Position numbers and translations under genes: made by a program
Notes under the pieces: model-generated
What the model was told of the DNA's origin: nothing
Database searches by the model: none
The model's input: only the letters and a program-made list of their open reading frames with translations
Assembly: GCA_021443405.1 (NCBI GenBank)
Contig: JABUUA010000009.1
Span: 1-20,769, forward strand
Length of the DNA: 20,769 nt
From: Bacteroidaceae bacterium
GTDB lineage: Bacteria; Bacteroidota; Bacteroidia; Bacteroidales; Bacteroidaceae
Reading direction: 5' to 3'
Part shown: positions 1-5,994 of the stretch, piece after piece
How the letters are laid out: the number at the start of each line of letters is the position of its first letter
Numbering within the stretch: position 1 is the stretch's first letter

Positions 1-500
1 TTCTGCCCGGCGCCCGTCGAGCCGGTGATGGCATTCACGGCCACGTCGTGTGTGAGCAGTCCCGCCTTGGCCAGCGGGAGCAGACCCAACTGGATACAGG
101 TGGCGAAACAACCGGGATTGGCCAGATGCTGGCAGTTGACAATGGCGTCGCGATGGGGCTCGGGCAGTCCATAGACGTAGTCGTGGTTGCCCGCGATACG
201 AAAGTCTTGCGCCAAGTCGATAATCTTCACGTGCTCGGGAATGGTGTGTTCCGCAAGGAATTGCTGGCTCTTGCCGTGGCCGAAGCAGAAGAACACCACA
301 TCGACGTCCTCGAAAGGCATGGCCGACGAGAACTCCATATCGGTCTCGCCGATGAGTCCTTCGTGCACACTGTACACTTTGTTACCGGCGTTCGACTCGG
401 AGTGAGCAAACACAATCTCTGCTTCGGGATGATTGAGAAGCAGACGGATGAGTTCGCCGCCCGTGTAGCCGGCAGCACCTAATATGCCTATCCTCACCAT
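1..500 (-). CDS. argC: N-acetyl(acyl)-gamma-glutamyl-phosphate reductase, partial (N-terminal 166 residues)
   Basis: NADPH-dependent cytoplasmic reductase of arginine biosynthesis that converts N-acyl-glutamyl-phosphate to the semialdehyde. The frame opens with ATG at 498-500 and runs off the left edge, so the C-terminal half is missing here. Visible are the Rossmann nucleotide-binding motif GAAGYTG (residues 8-14) and the active-site motif NPGCFAT with the nucleophilic Cys at residue 131. A GSTGAG stretch follows at 160-165. It starts 3 bp after the pspC-like stop codon and is the last visible gene of the arginine operon. In Bacteroidota the acyl group may be succinyl rather than acetyl (family knowledge), which this sequence cannot decide. 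Confidence 0.96.
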   Translation of the reverse strand, partial: MVRIGILGAAGYTGGELIRLLLNHPEAEIVFAHSESNAGNKVYSVHEGLIGETDMEFSSAMPFEDVDVVFFCFGHGKSQQFLAEHTIPEHVKIIDLAQDFRIAGNHDYVYGLPEPHRDAIVNCQHLANPGCFATCIQLGLLPLAKAGLLTHDVAVNAITGSTGAGQ

Positions 501-503
501 GAC

Positions 504-686
504 TTATGCTTTAGGAGCCAATAGGGCAAGGAGAATGTAAGCCAGGATGCCGCAGCCTGCGGTCAGGGTCAGCACGACCCATCCCAAGCGGACCAGCAGC
601 GGGTCGATGTCGAAATACTCGGCGAGACCGCCGCAAACGCCGCAAAGTTTCTTGTCGGTCGATGAGAGTTTGAAATTCTTTCCCAT
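504..686 (-). CDS. PspC-domain small membrane protein
   Basis: A 60-residue protein covering a single PspC domain. The cytoplasmic N-terminus carries KKLCGVCGGLAEYFDIDP (residues 13-30), the usual PspC signature, followed by one hydrophobic membrane segment at about 32-57. PspC-type proteins sit in the inner membrane and in proteobacteria take part in the phage-shock envelope stress response; stand-alone short versions are common in Bacteroidota with unknown roles. It sits inside the arginine operon, 5 bp after argG and 3 bp before argC, so it is almost certainly co-transcribed and perhaps translationally coupled with them. A link to arginine metabolism is not evident from the sequence. Confidence 0.9.
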   Translation of the reverse strand: MGKNFKLSSTDKKLCGVCGGLAEYFDIDPLLVRLGWVVLTLTAGCGILAYILLALLAPKA

Positions 687-691
687 AATAG

Positions 692-1891
692 TTATCTTTC
701 TTCGTTAGGATGAGCGAGATAGTAAGCGCGGAGAGCGGTGGACGAAACCTTGATGAAACCCTTGGCGTCGTCGCTCGACCAAGCTTTGGCCGTCTCGCCG
801 TATTCGCCCAGTTTGTTCTTCACGAGGTCGTTGGGACTGTCCACACCCACGGTTGAGAAGCCGAGAGGGTAAAGTTGAAGGGTAACTTCGCCCGTCACGT
901 TACGCTGACTGCTGGTGAGCATGGCCTCGATGTCGGGCATCACGGGCTCCAGGTATTGGCTCTCGTGGAGGAACATTCCGTACCAGTTGGCCACCTGCTC
1001 CTTCCAGTACTGTTGCCACTTCGACAGCGTGTATTTCTCCAGAAAACGGTGCGCGCCGATGATGAGCATGGGGGCTGCTGCCTCGAAGCCGACACGGCCT
1101 TTGATGCCGATGATAGTGTCGCCCACGTGGCAGTCGCGGCCGATGGCGTACTGGGCGCCGATGCGCTCCACCTCTTGGATAGCGGCGATTTTATCGTCGT
1201 AGTGAACGCCGTTTACCGAGCAAAGTTCGCCCTTCTCGAAGCCCAACTTCAGTTCTTCGGGCTCTTGCTTCGTGGGATGCTTGAGGTAAGCGCTCTCGGG
1301 CAGTCCTTGCGTGGAATCGAGAATCTCGCCGCCGCAGATGCTGGTGCCCCAGATACCTACGTTGTAAGAATACTTCAACTTGGTGAAGTCGGCCGAGAAA
1401 CCGTTGGCATTGAGGTAGTCCACCTCCTCCTGACGACTCAGATTACCGTCGCGGGTGAGCGTGATGATTTTCACGCCGGGACACATTACTAAGAAGGTCA
1501 TGTCGAAACGAATCTGGTCGTTTCCGGCGCCAGTGCTGCCGTGGGCAATGGCCGAAGCACCGATTTCGTTGGCGTAACGGGCAATGGCCAACGCCTGGAA
1601 AATGCGCTCCGAACTGACCGAGATGGGATAGCAGTTGTTGCGCAACACGTTACCGAACACCATGTAGCGCAGCGACTTCTCGTAGTATTCCTGCGTCACG
1701 TCCAGTGTCACATATTTGGTGGCGCCCAATTTGTAGGCGTTTTCTTCGTTTGCCTTGAGTTGCTCCGCGCTGAAGCCGCCCGTGTTGGCGCATGCTGCAT
1801 ACACTTCGTAACCTTTTTCCTTGGCCAGATACATTACGGTGTAGCTGGTGTCCAGACCGCCACTGAAGGCGACTACTACTTTTTCTTTCAT
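692..1891 (-). CDS. argG: Argininosuccinate synthase
   Basis: Cytoplasmic enzyme that joins citrulline and aspartate with ATP to form argininosuccinate, the penultimate step of arginine synthesis. The 399-residue length is normal for the family. The N-type ATP pyrophosphatase loop AFSGGLDTS lies at residues 8-16. The substrate-binding block running from HGSTGAGNDQ to RFD is at 117-130. A GIWGTSICGGE segment follows in the synthase domain. The start ATG (1889-1891) begins MKEKVVVAFSGG, which puts the ATP loop at the expected distance from the N-terminus. The upstream gap to the GNAT gene is 136 bp and contains a hairpin but no clear promoter, so transcription probably comes from the argR promoter. 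Confidence 0.98.
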   Translation of the reverse strand: MKEKVVVAFSGGLDTSYTVMYLAKEKGYEVYAACANTGGFSAEQLKANEENAYKLGATKYVTLDVTQEYYEKSLRYMVFGNVLRNNCYPISVSSERIFQALAIARYANEIGASAIAHGSTGAGNDQIRFDMTFLVMCPGVKIITLTRDGNLSRQEEVDYLNANGFSADFTKLKYSYNVGIWGTSICGGEILDSTQGLPESAYLKHPTKQEPEELKLGFEKGELCSVNGVHYDDKIAAIQEVERIGAQYAIGRDCHVGDTIIGIKGRVGFEAAAPMLIIGAHRFLEKYTLSKWQQYWKEQVANWYGMFLHESQYLEPVMPDIEAMLTSSQRNVTGEVTLQLYPLGFSTVGVDSPNDLVKNKLGEYGETAKAWSSDDAKGFIKVSSTALRAYYLAHPNEER

Positions 1892-1996
1892 ATTGCAAGC
1901 CCCCTACTAATCACTCCAGCATGGGAGGAACACCAAATGGGGCGCTGGGTGTGTATTGTTATTTTTCTGTTGTTTGCAAATCTTTTTACCGGGTGA

Positions 1997-2023
1997 CGGT
2001 CTTCCCTTGGCGGGATGAGACCG
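1997..2023 (-). other. Intercistronic hairpin between the GNAT gene and argG
   Basis: CGGTCT (1997-2002) pairs with AGACCG (2018-2023) and TCCC (2003-2006) with GGGA (2012-2015), leaving a 5-base loop and a 2-base bulge. It lies 4 bp after the GNAT stop codon. No U-run follows on the minus strand, so it is more likely an RNA-processing or stability element, or a weak terminator, than a full intrinsic terminator. The remaining gap (1892-1996) shows nothing else I can name. Confidence 0.4.
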
Positions 2024-2027
2024 GCGC

Positions 2028-2648
2028 TTATTCCAGTCCGCGCAGCACCAATGCCTTCATGATTTTCTTGAACACCTCCAGCGACGTGGGTTCGCCACGG
2101 TGCTTGTCGGGGTCGTAGAGCATGCCGGTGCAGATGCAGAAGCGGCGTTCCTTGAGTTCCAAGATGCCGTTGTTGATGCAACCCTTGCAGCCTGCCCAGA
2201 AGGCGTCGTCGTCGGTCAGTTGGTTGAAACTTACGGGGACATAGCCGAGGTCGGTGTTCATCTTCATCACAGCGTCGCCGCTCGTGAGGCTGAAAATCTT
2301 GGCGTGTGGCCAGCGCACACGCGCCAGCGTGAACGTGTGGTCCTTGATGCGGCGGGCGATTCCGTGTCCTTGAAAGTCGGGGTGGACGATGAGACCTGAG
2401 GTGGTGACGTAGTGTTTGTTGCCCCACGTCTCGATGTAACTGAAACCTACAAAGCGGTCGCCGTACAGCGCCAGCACGGCCTTTCCCTCGCGCATTTTGG
2501 TGACCACGTATTCGTGGGTGCGCTCGGCAATGCCGGTACCGCGGCGGCGAGCTGCGTCGCGTATGGTGTCCAGTATGGTGTCGACGTACTTCTCGTGCGA
2601 GGAGTCGGCAATCACAATCTCTATGTCGTCAATATTGAAGTCTTCCAT
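2028..2648 (-). CDS. GNAT-family acyltransferase of the arginine operon; probable N-acylglutamate synthase (ArgA function)
   Basis: A 206-residue GNAT acyltransferase. The acyl-CoA pyrophosphate-binding loop is QGHGIA (residues 93-98) in the context HPDFQGHGIARRI, preceded by the usual beta-4 strand. Residues 151-173 hold a Cys-rich segment, CKGC (154 and 157) then CIC (171 and 173), that is not part of the core GNAT fold and could bind a metal. The gene lies between argR and argG, in an operon where the first acylation of glutamate needs an enzyme and no classical argA or argJ is visible. From memory, the homologous gene in the Bacteroides thetaiotaomicron arg cluster has been linked to this step by mutant fitness data. 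Whether the donor is acetyl-CoA or succinyl-CoA is unknown. The GNAT call is firm; the substrate is inferred from position. Confidence 0.8.
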   Translation of the reverse strand: MEDFNIDDIEIVIADSSHEKYVDTILDTIRDAARRRGTGIAERTHEYVVTKMREGKAVLALYGDRFVGFSYIETWGNKHYVTTSGLIVHPDFQGHGIARRIKDHTFTLARVRWPHAKIFSLTSGDAVMKMNTDLGYVPVSFNQLTDDDAFWAGCKGCINNGILELKERRFCICTGMLYDPDKHRGEPTSLEVFKKIMKALVLRGLE

Positions 2649-2678
2649 AGTTTTACATTCATATATTATTATATAGGT

Positions 2679-3146
2679 TTATGCGCCCGCGTGTGAGATA
2701 ATCGCCATCACTTGTTCGCGGTCGGCTCCCTCCTGGCAGGCCACCAACACGGTGTCGTCGCCGGCCACGGTGCCCAGAATGATGTCGGTGTCTGACATAT
2801 CGATGTCATACGCCACGTGAGCTGCATGCCCGGGCGGCGTCTTCACCACGGCGATGTTGCCCGTGAATTTCACCGACAGAATGCCTCTCTTGTTCATTGC
2901 GCTCACGCTCAACTGGTGGTCGGATACGGTTCTGTAGATGCGCGTGTTGGGCATCATATACACGTAACGGCCGTTCTTATTCTGGGCTTTCACAATCTTG
3001 AGTTGCTTCAGGTCGCGGCTCAAGGTTGACTGCGTGGCGGGAAATCCCGCCTTGAACAGTTCTGCGAGCAGGTCTTCTTGCCTTGAAAGTTCTTGGTTCG
3101 AGATAATCATTTTGATGACCTCCAACCGCGTATCTTTATTCCGCAT
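2679..3146 (-). CDS. argR: Arginine repressor ArgR
   Basis: A 155-residue hexameric transcription factor that senses L-arginine. The N-terminal winged helix carries the recognition motif QSTLSRDL (residues 39-46). The C-terminal oligomerisation and arginine-binding domain carries TPPGHA (103-108) and GTVAGDDT (125-132). I chose the ATG at 3144-3146 (MRNKDTRLEV) because it matches family N-termini and lies about 23 nt downstream of a strong promoter. An in-frame ATG farther up, at 3203, overlaps the promoter itself. The gene heads the arginine operon, 30 bp before the GNAT gene, and its promoter overlaps a palindromic candidate operator, so autoregulation is likely. Confidence 0.96.
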   Translation of the reverse strand: MRNKDTRLEVIKMIISNQELSRQEDLLAELFKAGFPATQSTLSRDLKQLKIVKAQNKNGRYVYMMPNTRIYRTVSDHQLSVSAMNKRGILSVKFTGNIAVVKTPPGHAAHVAYDIDMSDTDIILGTVAGDDTVLVACQEGADREQVMAIISHAGA

Positions 3147-3172
3147 GATGTATGTTTCTCTAATAATTGTTG

Positions 3173-3203
3173 CAAAGATACAGATAAACTCGCATATATG
3201 CAA
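3173..3203 (-). promoter_or_regulatory. Promoter of the argR-led arginine operon
   Basis: Read on the minus strand: TTG (3201-3203), a 20-bp spacer, and TATCTTTG (3173-3180). This is a full match to the Bacteroidota housekeeping consensus (TTG at -33 and TAnnTTTG at -7). The expected transcription start is near 3169, giving a leader of about 23 nt before argR. Confidence 0.82.
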
Positions 3204-3217
3204 CCCATATACGCATA
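3191..3217. promoter_or_regulatory. Candidate ArgR operator (tandem AT-rich palindromes)
   Basis: The perfect palindrome GCATATATGC (3192-3201) abuts the -33 element, and the hexamer CGCATA occurs twice, at 3191 and 3212, exactly 21 bp apart. In E. coli, paired ARG boxes also have a centre-to-centre distance of 21 bp (family knowledge). The base sequence differs from the E. coli box, so the assignment rests on position, symmetry and spacing. Confidence 0.5.
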
Positions 3218-3228
3218 ATATTTCAATT

Positions 3229-3558
3229 GCACATCGATTTTCTTCCGGCCTGACGTGGGAGCAGGAGTTTGAGTCGTTCGCCGACTGGGCGTTCCGTTAC
3301 TTGATGTGTTGCAAGCTAAACTTGTTCAAGGAGCGCGCCGACGAGTTCCTCTGCGACGAGAAGTTGAGCCGCTACGTCAAGCACAATTCGCTGCTCAAAC
3401 TGATGACCGATAACTTCACGTTTGGGCAGTTCGTAAAAGCCTGTGTGCAGTTGGGGTGTCGCAAGCAACCAAACGGAATACGTAGCTGTTACCTCTTATG
3501 CGGCAAGATAGTGAAGATTGATGATTACACCTTCAAAAAAAGGTATAAACAGACTTAG
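3229..3558 (+). pseudogene. 3' remnant of an unrecognised gene
   Basis: An open plus-strand frame of about 110 codons ends at a TAG (3556-3558) inside a strong intrinsic terminator. It has protein-like composition: LTWEQEFESFADWAFRYL, then CCKLNLFKERADEFL, then FTFGQFVKACVQLGCRK and CYLL near the end. No start codon, ribosome site or promoter precedes it, and the frame begins right where the argR promoter region ends. The first in-frame ATG (3304) would leave an 84-residue protein starting mid-helix. I read it as the C-terminal end of a larger gene whose 5' part was lost. The layout faintly resembles the winged-helix C-terminus of phage or plasmid primases, but I do not recognise the family. 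A functional small protein from 3304 cannot be excluded. Confidence 0.5.
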
Positions 3559-3580
3559 GACAACAGCCCTAAGTTTTTTT
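3553..3580 (+). terminator. Intrinsic terminator of the remnant gene
   Basis: ACTTAGG (3553-3559) and CCTAAGT (3568-3574) form a 7-bp stem with an 8-base loop, and the run of seven T residues is at 3574-3580. The TAG stop codon lies within the left arm. Confidence 0.85.
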
Positions 3581-3603
3581 GTGTGACCAAGTGACCCCAC
3601 CAT

Positions 3604-3638
3604 CACCGCCGACCCCTCCCATGGTGGAGGGGACGGTG
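3604..3638. terminator. GC-rich hairpin between convergent genes, possible nagB terminator
   Basis: CCCCTCC (3613-3619) pairs perfectly with GGAGGGG (3626-3632) around a 6-base loop, and CACCG (3604-3608) with CGGTG (3634-3638) outside it. It lies just downstream of the nagB stop codon. No U-run follows on the minus strand, so terminator function is uncertain. Confidence 0.45.
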
Positions 3639-3651
3639 AGTGATGCGGCGA

Positions 3652-4443
3652 TCAGAGGTTGCCCTTCTCGATGTCCTTGAAGTACTTGTAAGTGCCGTGC
3701 TTGAGTTCGTCGGTGGCTGCCTCGTCGCACACGATGATGGCGTGGGGGTGCATCTGCAGGGCGCTGATGGTCCATTCCTGGCTCACGCCGGCCTCGATGG
3801 CGTGCTGCAGGGCGCGGGCCTTGTTGTGGCCGTTGCACACGATGAGCACTTCCTTGGCGTCCATCACAGTGCCGACGCCCACGGTGAGGGCGGTCTTGGG
3901 CACCTTGTTCACGTCATTGTCGAAGAAACGGCTGTTGGCGATGATGGTGTCGGTGGTCAGACTCTTCACGCGGGTGCGGCTGGTGAGCGACGAGAAAGGC
4001 TCGTTGAAGGCGATGTGGCCGTCAGGGCCGATGCCGCCCATGAAGAGGTCGATGCCGCCTGCTTCCTGGATGGCCTGTTCGTAGGCGGCGCACTCAGCCT
4101 GCAGGTCGGCGGCGTTGCCGTTGAGGATGTGCACGTTCTCCTTCTTGATGTCGATGTGCGAGAAGAAGTTGGTCCACATGAAGCTGTGGTAGCTTTCGGG
4201 GTGTTCCTCGGGCAGACCCACGTACTCGTCCATGTTGAACGTGATGACGTTCTGGAAGCTTACCTTGCCGGCCTTGTACATCTCGATGAGGTGTTTGTAG
4301 AGACCTAATGGCGAAGAACCGGTGGGGCAACCCAGTTTGAAGGGCTTTTCGGCGGTGGGCTGAGCGGCGTTAATCTTGGCGGCTACATACTCGGCAGCCC
4401 AGCGAGAGAGCTGAGCGTAGTCGGGTTCGATGATGACTCTCAT
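3652..4443 (-). CDS. nagB: Glucosamine-6-phosphate deaminase
   Basis: Cytoplasmic enzyme converting glucosamine-6-phosphate to fructose-6-phosphate and ammonia, at the junction of amino-sugar catabolism and glycolysis. The 263-residue length fits the short NagB class (E. coli NagB is 266). Catalytic residues sit at the canonical numbers: Asp72 in FNMDEYVGL, and Asp141, His143 and Glu148 in GIGPDGHIAFNEP. The phosphate-binding CPTGSSPLGLY is at 39-49. The start ATG (4441-4443) is preceded by an A/T-rich stretch without a clear Shine-Dalgarno, as is usual in Bacteroidota. It begins 27 bp after the stop of the CxxCH lipoprotein gene on the same strand, with no promoter in that gap, so it may be read from the upstream genes. 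Confidence 0.97.
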   Translation of the reverse strand: MRVIIEPDYAQLSRWAAEYVAAKINAAQPTAEKPFKLGCPTGSSPLGLYKHLIEMYKAGKVSFQNVITFNMDEYVGLPEEHPESYHSFMWTNFFSHIDIKKENVHILNGNAADLQAECAAYEQAIQEAGGIDLFMGGIGPDGHIAFNEPFSSLTSRTRVKSLTTDTIIANSRFFDNDVNKVPKTALTVGVGTVMDAKEVLIVCNGHNKARALQHAIEAGVSQEWTISALQMHPHAIIVCDEAATDELKHGTYKYFKDIEKGNL

Positions 4444-4470
4444 AGTAGTTGTTGTTAAATTGTTAAAGAG

Positions 4471-5982
4471 TTATTCTTCGTTGTAAATGGTTTCTTTCAG
4501 TGTCTGCGGGGTGGTTCGCACGGCGTCCTTGGTCAGTTCGGGCACGTTGTAGCTTTTCAGCAGCATGATGTTGTACTCGGGGTCTTCCTGCGGCAGGCAG
4601 AACGCCTTGCGGGCACGGCCTTGTGGGTCGAAGTAAGCAATGTGCGTCCGGGTGTAGGCACCGTCCATCCGTCGGCTGCTGAACACAATCCAGCGGCCGT
4701 TGCTGCTCCACGAGTGATAACTGTCCACGTCGTCGCTGTTGGCCTCCGTAAGGGCGTAGAGACTGCCGGTCTGCAGGTCTTTCACATAGAGGTCGCTCGA
4801 TTTGTGCCAGATGTGGAACTGTCCGTAGTCGCCCTCGGCATAGAGCAGGTAGCGGCCGTCGGGGCTGATGCGGGGGAAGGTGGCGCTGCGTTGGCGCGAG
4901 GCGCAGTCGATGACCAGTTCCGAAGGACCGAACCGTCGCGTCTGCACGTCGAAGGGAAGTCGATAGACGTCGTAGCGCAATTCCTGGTAATGCTTGAGCA
5001 TCATCATGGCGTGGAGCGAGTCGGGAAAACTCTTGTCGTCGGGTTCGCGGGTCACGCAGTAGTAGAGCCACCGACCATCGGGCGACCAACAAGGGAAGGT
5101 CTCCAGCAGCGTGGTGTCGGTCAGCACCATTTGTATCTTGTGTTGCTCCACGTCGTAGAGCAGCAGGTCGCTGCGTTCGTCCAGCACCTCGAGCGCTTCC
5201 GGGTGGCGGAGGTGAAAACTCTGTCCGGTCTTGTTCGTGCTGAAAGCCACCAGCGGAGCCTTGGGATGCCACGAGGGATAGACGCCGGCGGTGAGGATGC
5301 TGTCGCCTTTTATCTGCACTTTCTCGGCCTTGCCGCCCTGCACAATGATGGTGCCGCCGTGGTTGGCGCGCACGTGGAAGAGCATGTTTTCAGTGGAATG
5401 GTTCTGGAAATTGTGGCAGTTGATGCAGTGGTTGTCTCCGTCCTCAAACACGCGGTTGTTCTCATAAACGGTCTCCACGTCCCAGTTGGTCAGGTTGCGC
5501 TGATAGATGCCCAGCTGGCGGTAAAGCTCGTAACCGGGCTCGATGAGACGGTAGGTCAGGAAGGCGTCAATCTCCTCTTGCGCCACGCTGATGTGGTGAG
5601 GTTGGTAACGTTTCCAGCCTTTCGCCGTCTCGGCATACACGGTCACGGTTATCTCCTTGCCGCGGTTCGCCTGCAACAGAGCCCGCCACGCCGTGGTGTC
5701 GATGCGGACCTTCAGTCCCTCGCCGCCCGTTATCAGTTCGTCGCCCTGCTCGCCCTTGAGCACCATCACCATGTCGGTGGCGTCGGTGTGTTCCAGCATG
5801 CAGTTGAGCGGCGCGATGTTGGCGGGCACGGTCACGTCGGTGTAGTCGGGATAAAGCGGAGCCAGACTGTCCACCTCCACCGAAGTCTCGGGAACCTGTG
5901 CACGCTGTCCGCCACAGGCCGACAGGAGCACGACGGTCAGCAGACTTGCGAACGCGAGGATTGTCAGTTTATGCAGTCTCAT
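4471..5982 (-). CDS. CxxCH-containing beta-propeller (PD40/TolB-like) lipoprotein, copy 1
   Basis: A 503-residue predicted lipoprotein. The signal peptide ends in the lipobox LSAC with the acylated Cys at 23. A beta-rich N-terminal region (about 40-150) is followed by CINCH (186-190), a c-type heme attachment motif, with a downstream conserved His in LFHVR. The C-terminal half has four PD40-type blade motifs: PSWHPKAPLVAFSTNK (236-251), CWSPDGRWLYYC (298-309), RISPDGRYLLYA (371-382) and HSWSSNGRWIVFSSRR (423-438). It begins 12 bp after the membrane-protein gene and is the paralogue of the lipoprotein at 14454-15935. It is probably anchored in the envelope. Covalent heme is inferred from the motif alone, and the biological function is unknown to me. 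Confidence 0.85.
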   Translation of the reverse strand: MRLHKLTILAFASLLTVVLLSACGGQRAQVPETSVEVDSLAPLYPDYTDVTVPANIAPLNCMLEHTDATDMVMVLKGEQGDELITGGEGLKVRIDTTAWRALLQANRGKEITVTVYAETAKGWKRYQPHHISVAQEEIDAFLTYRLIEPGYELYRQLGIYQRNLTNWDVETVYENNRVFEDGDNHCINCHNFQNHSTENMLFHVRANHGGTIIVQGGKAEKVQIKGDSILTAGVYPSWHPKAPLVAFSTNKTGQSFHLRHPEALEVLDERSDLLLYDVEQHKIQMVLTDTTLLETFPCWSPDGRWLYYCVTREPDDKSFPDSLHAMMMLKHYQELRYDVYRLPFDVQTRRFGPSELVIDCASRQRSATFPRISPDGRYLLYAEGDYGQFHIWHKSSDLYVKDLQTGSLYALTEANSDDVDSYHSWSSNGRWIVFSSRRMDGAYTRTHIAYFDPQGRARKAFCLPQEDPEYNIMLLKSYNVPELTKDAVRTTPQTLKETIYNEE

Positions 5983-5994
5983 TTCTTTCTTCTT

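Noticed and set aside
3147..3203. 19-residue N-terminal extension of ArgR
   Set aside because: It overlaps the -33/-7 promoter elements and has no match to ArgR N-termini.
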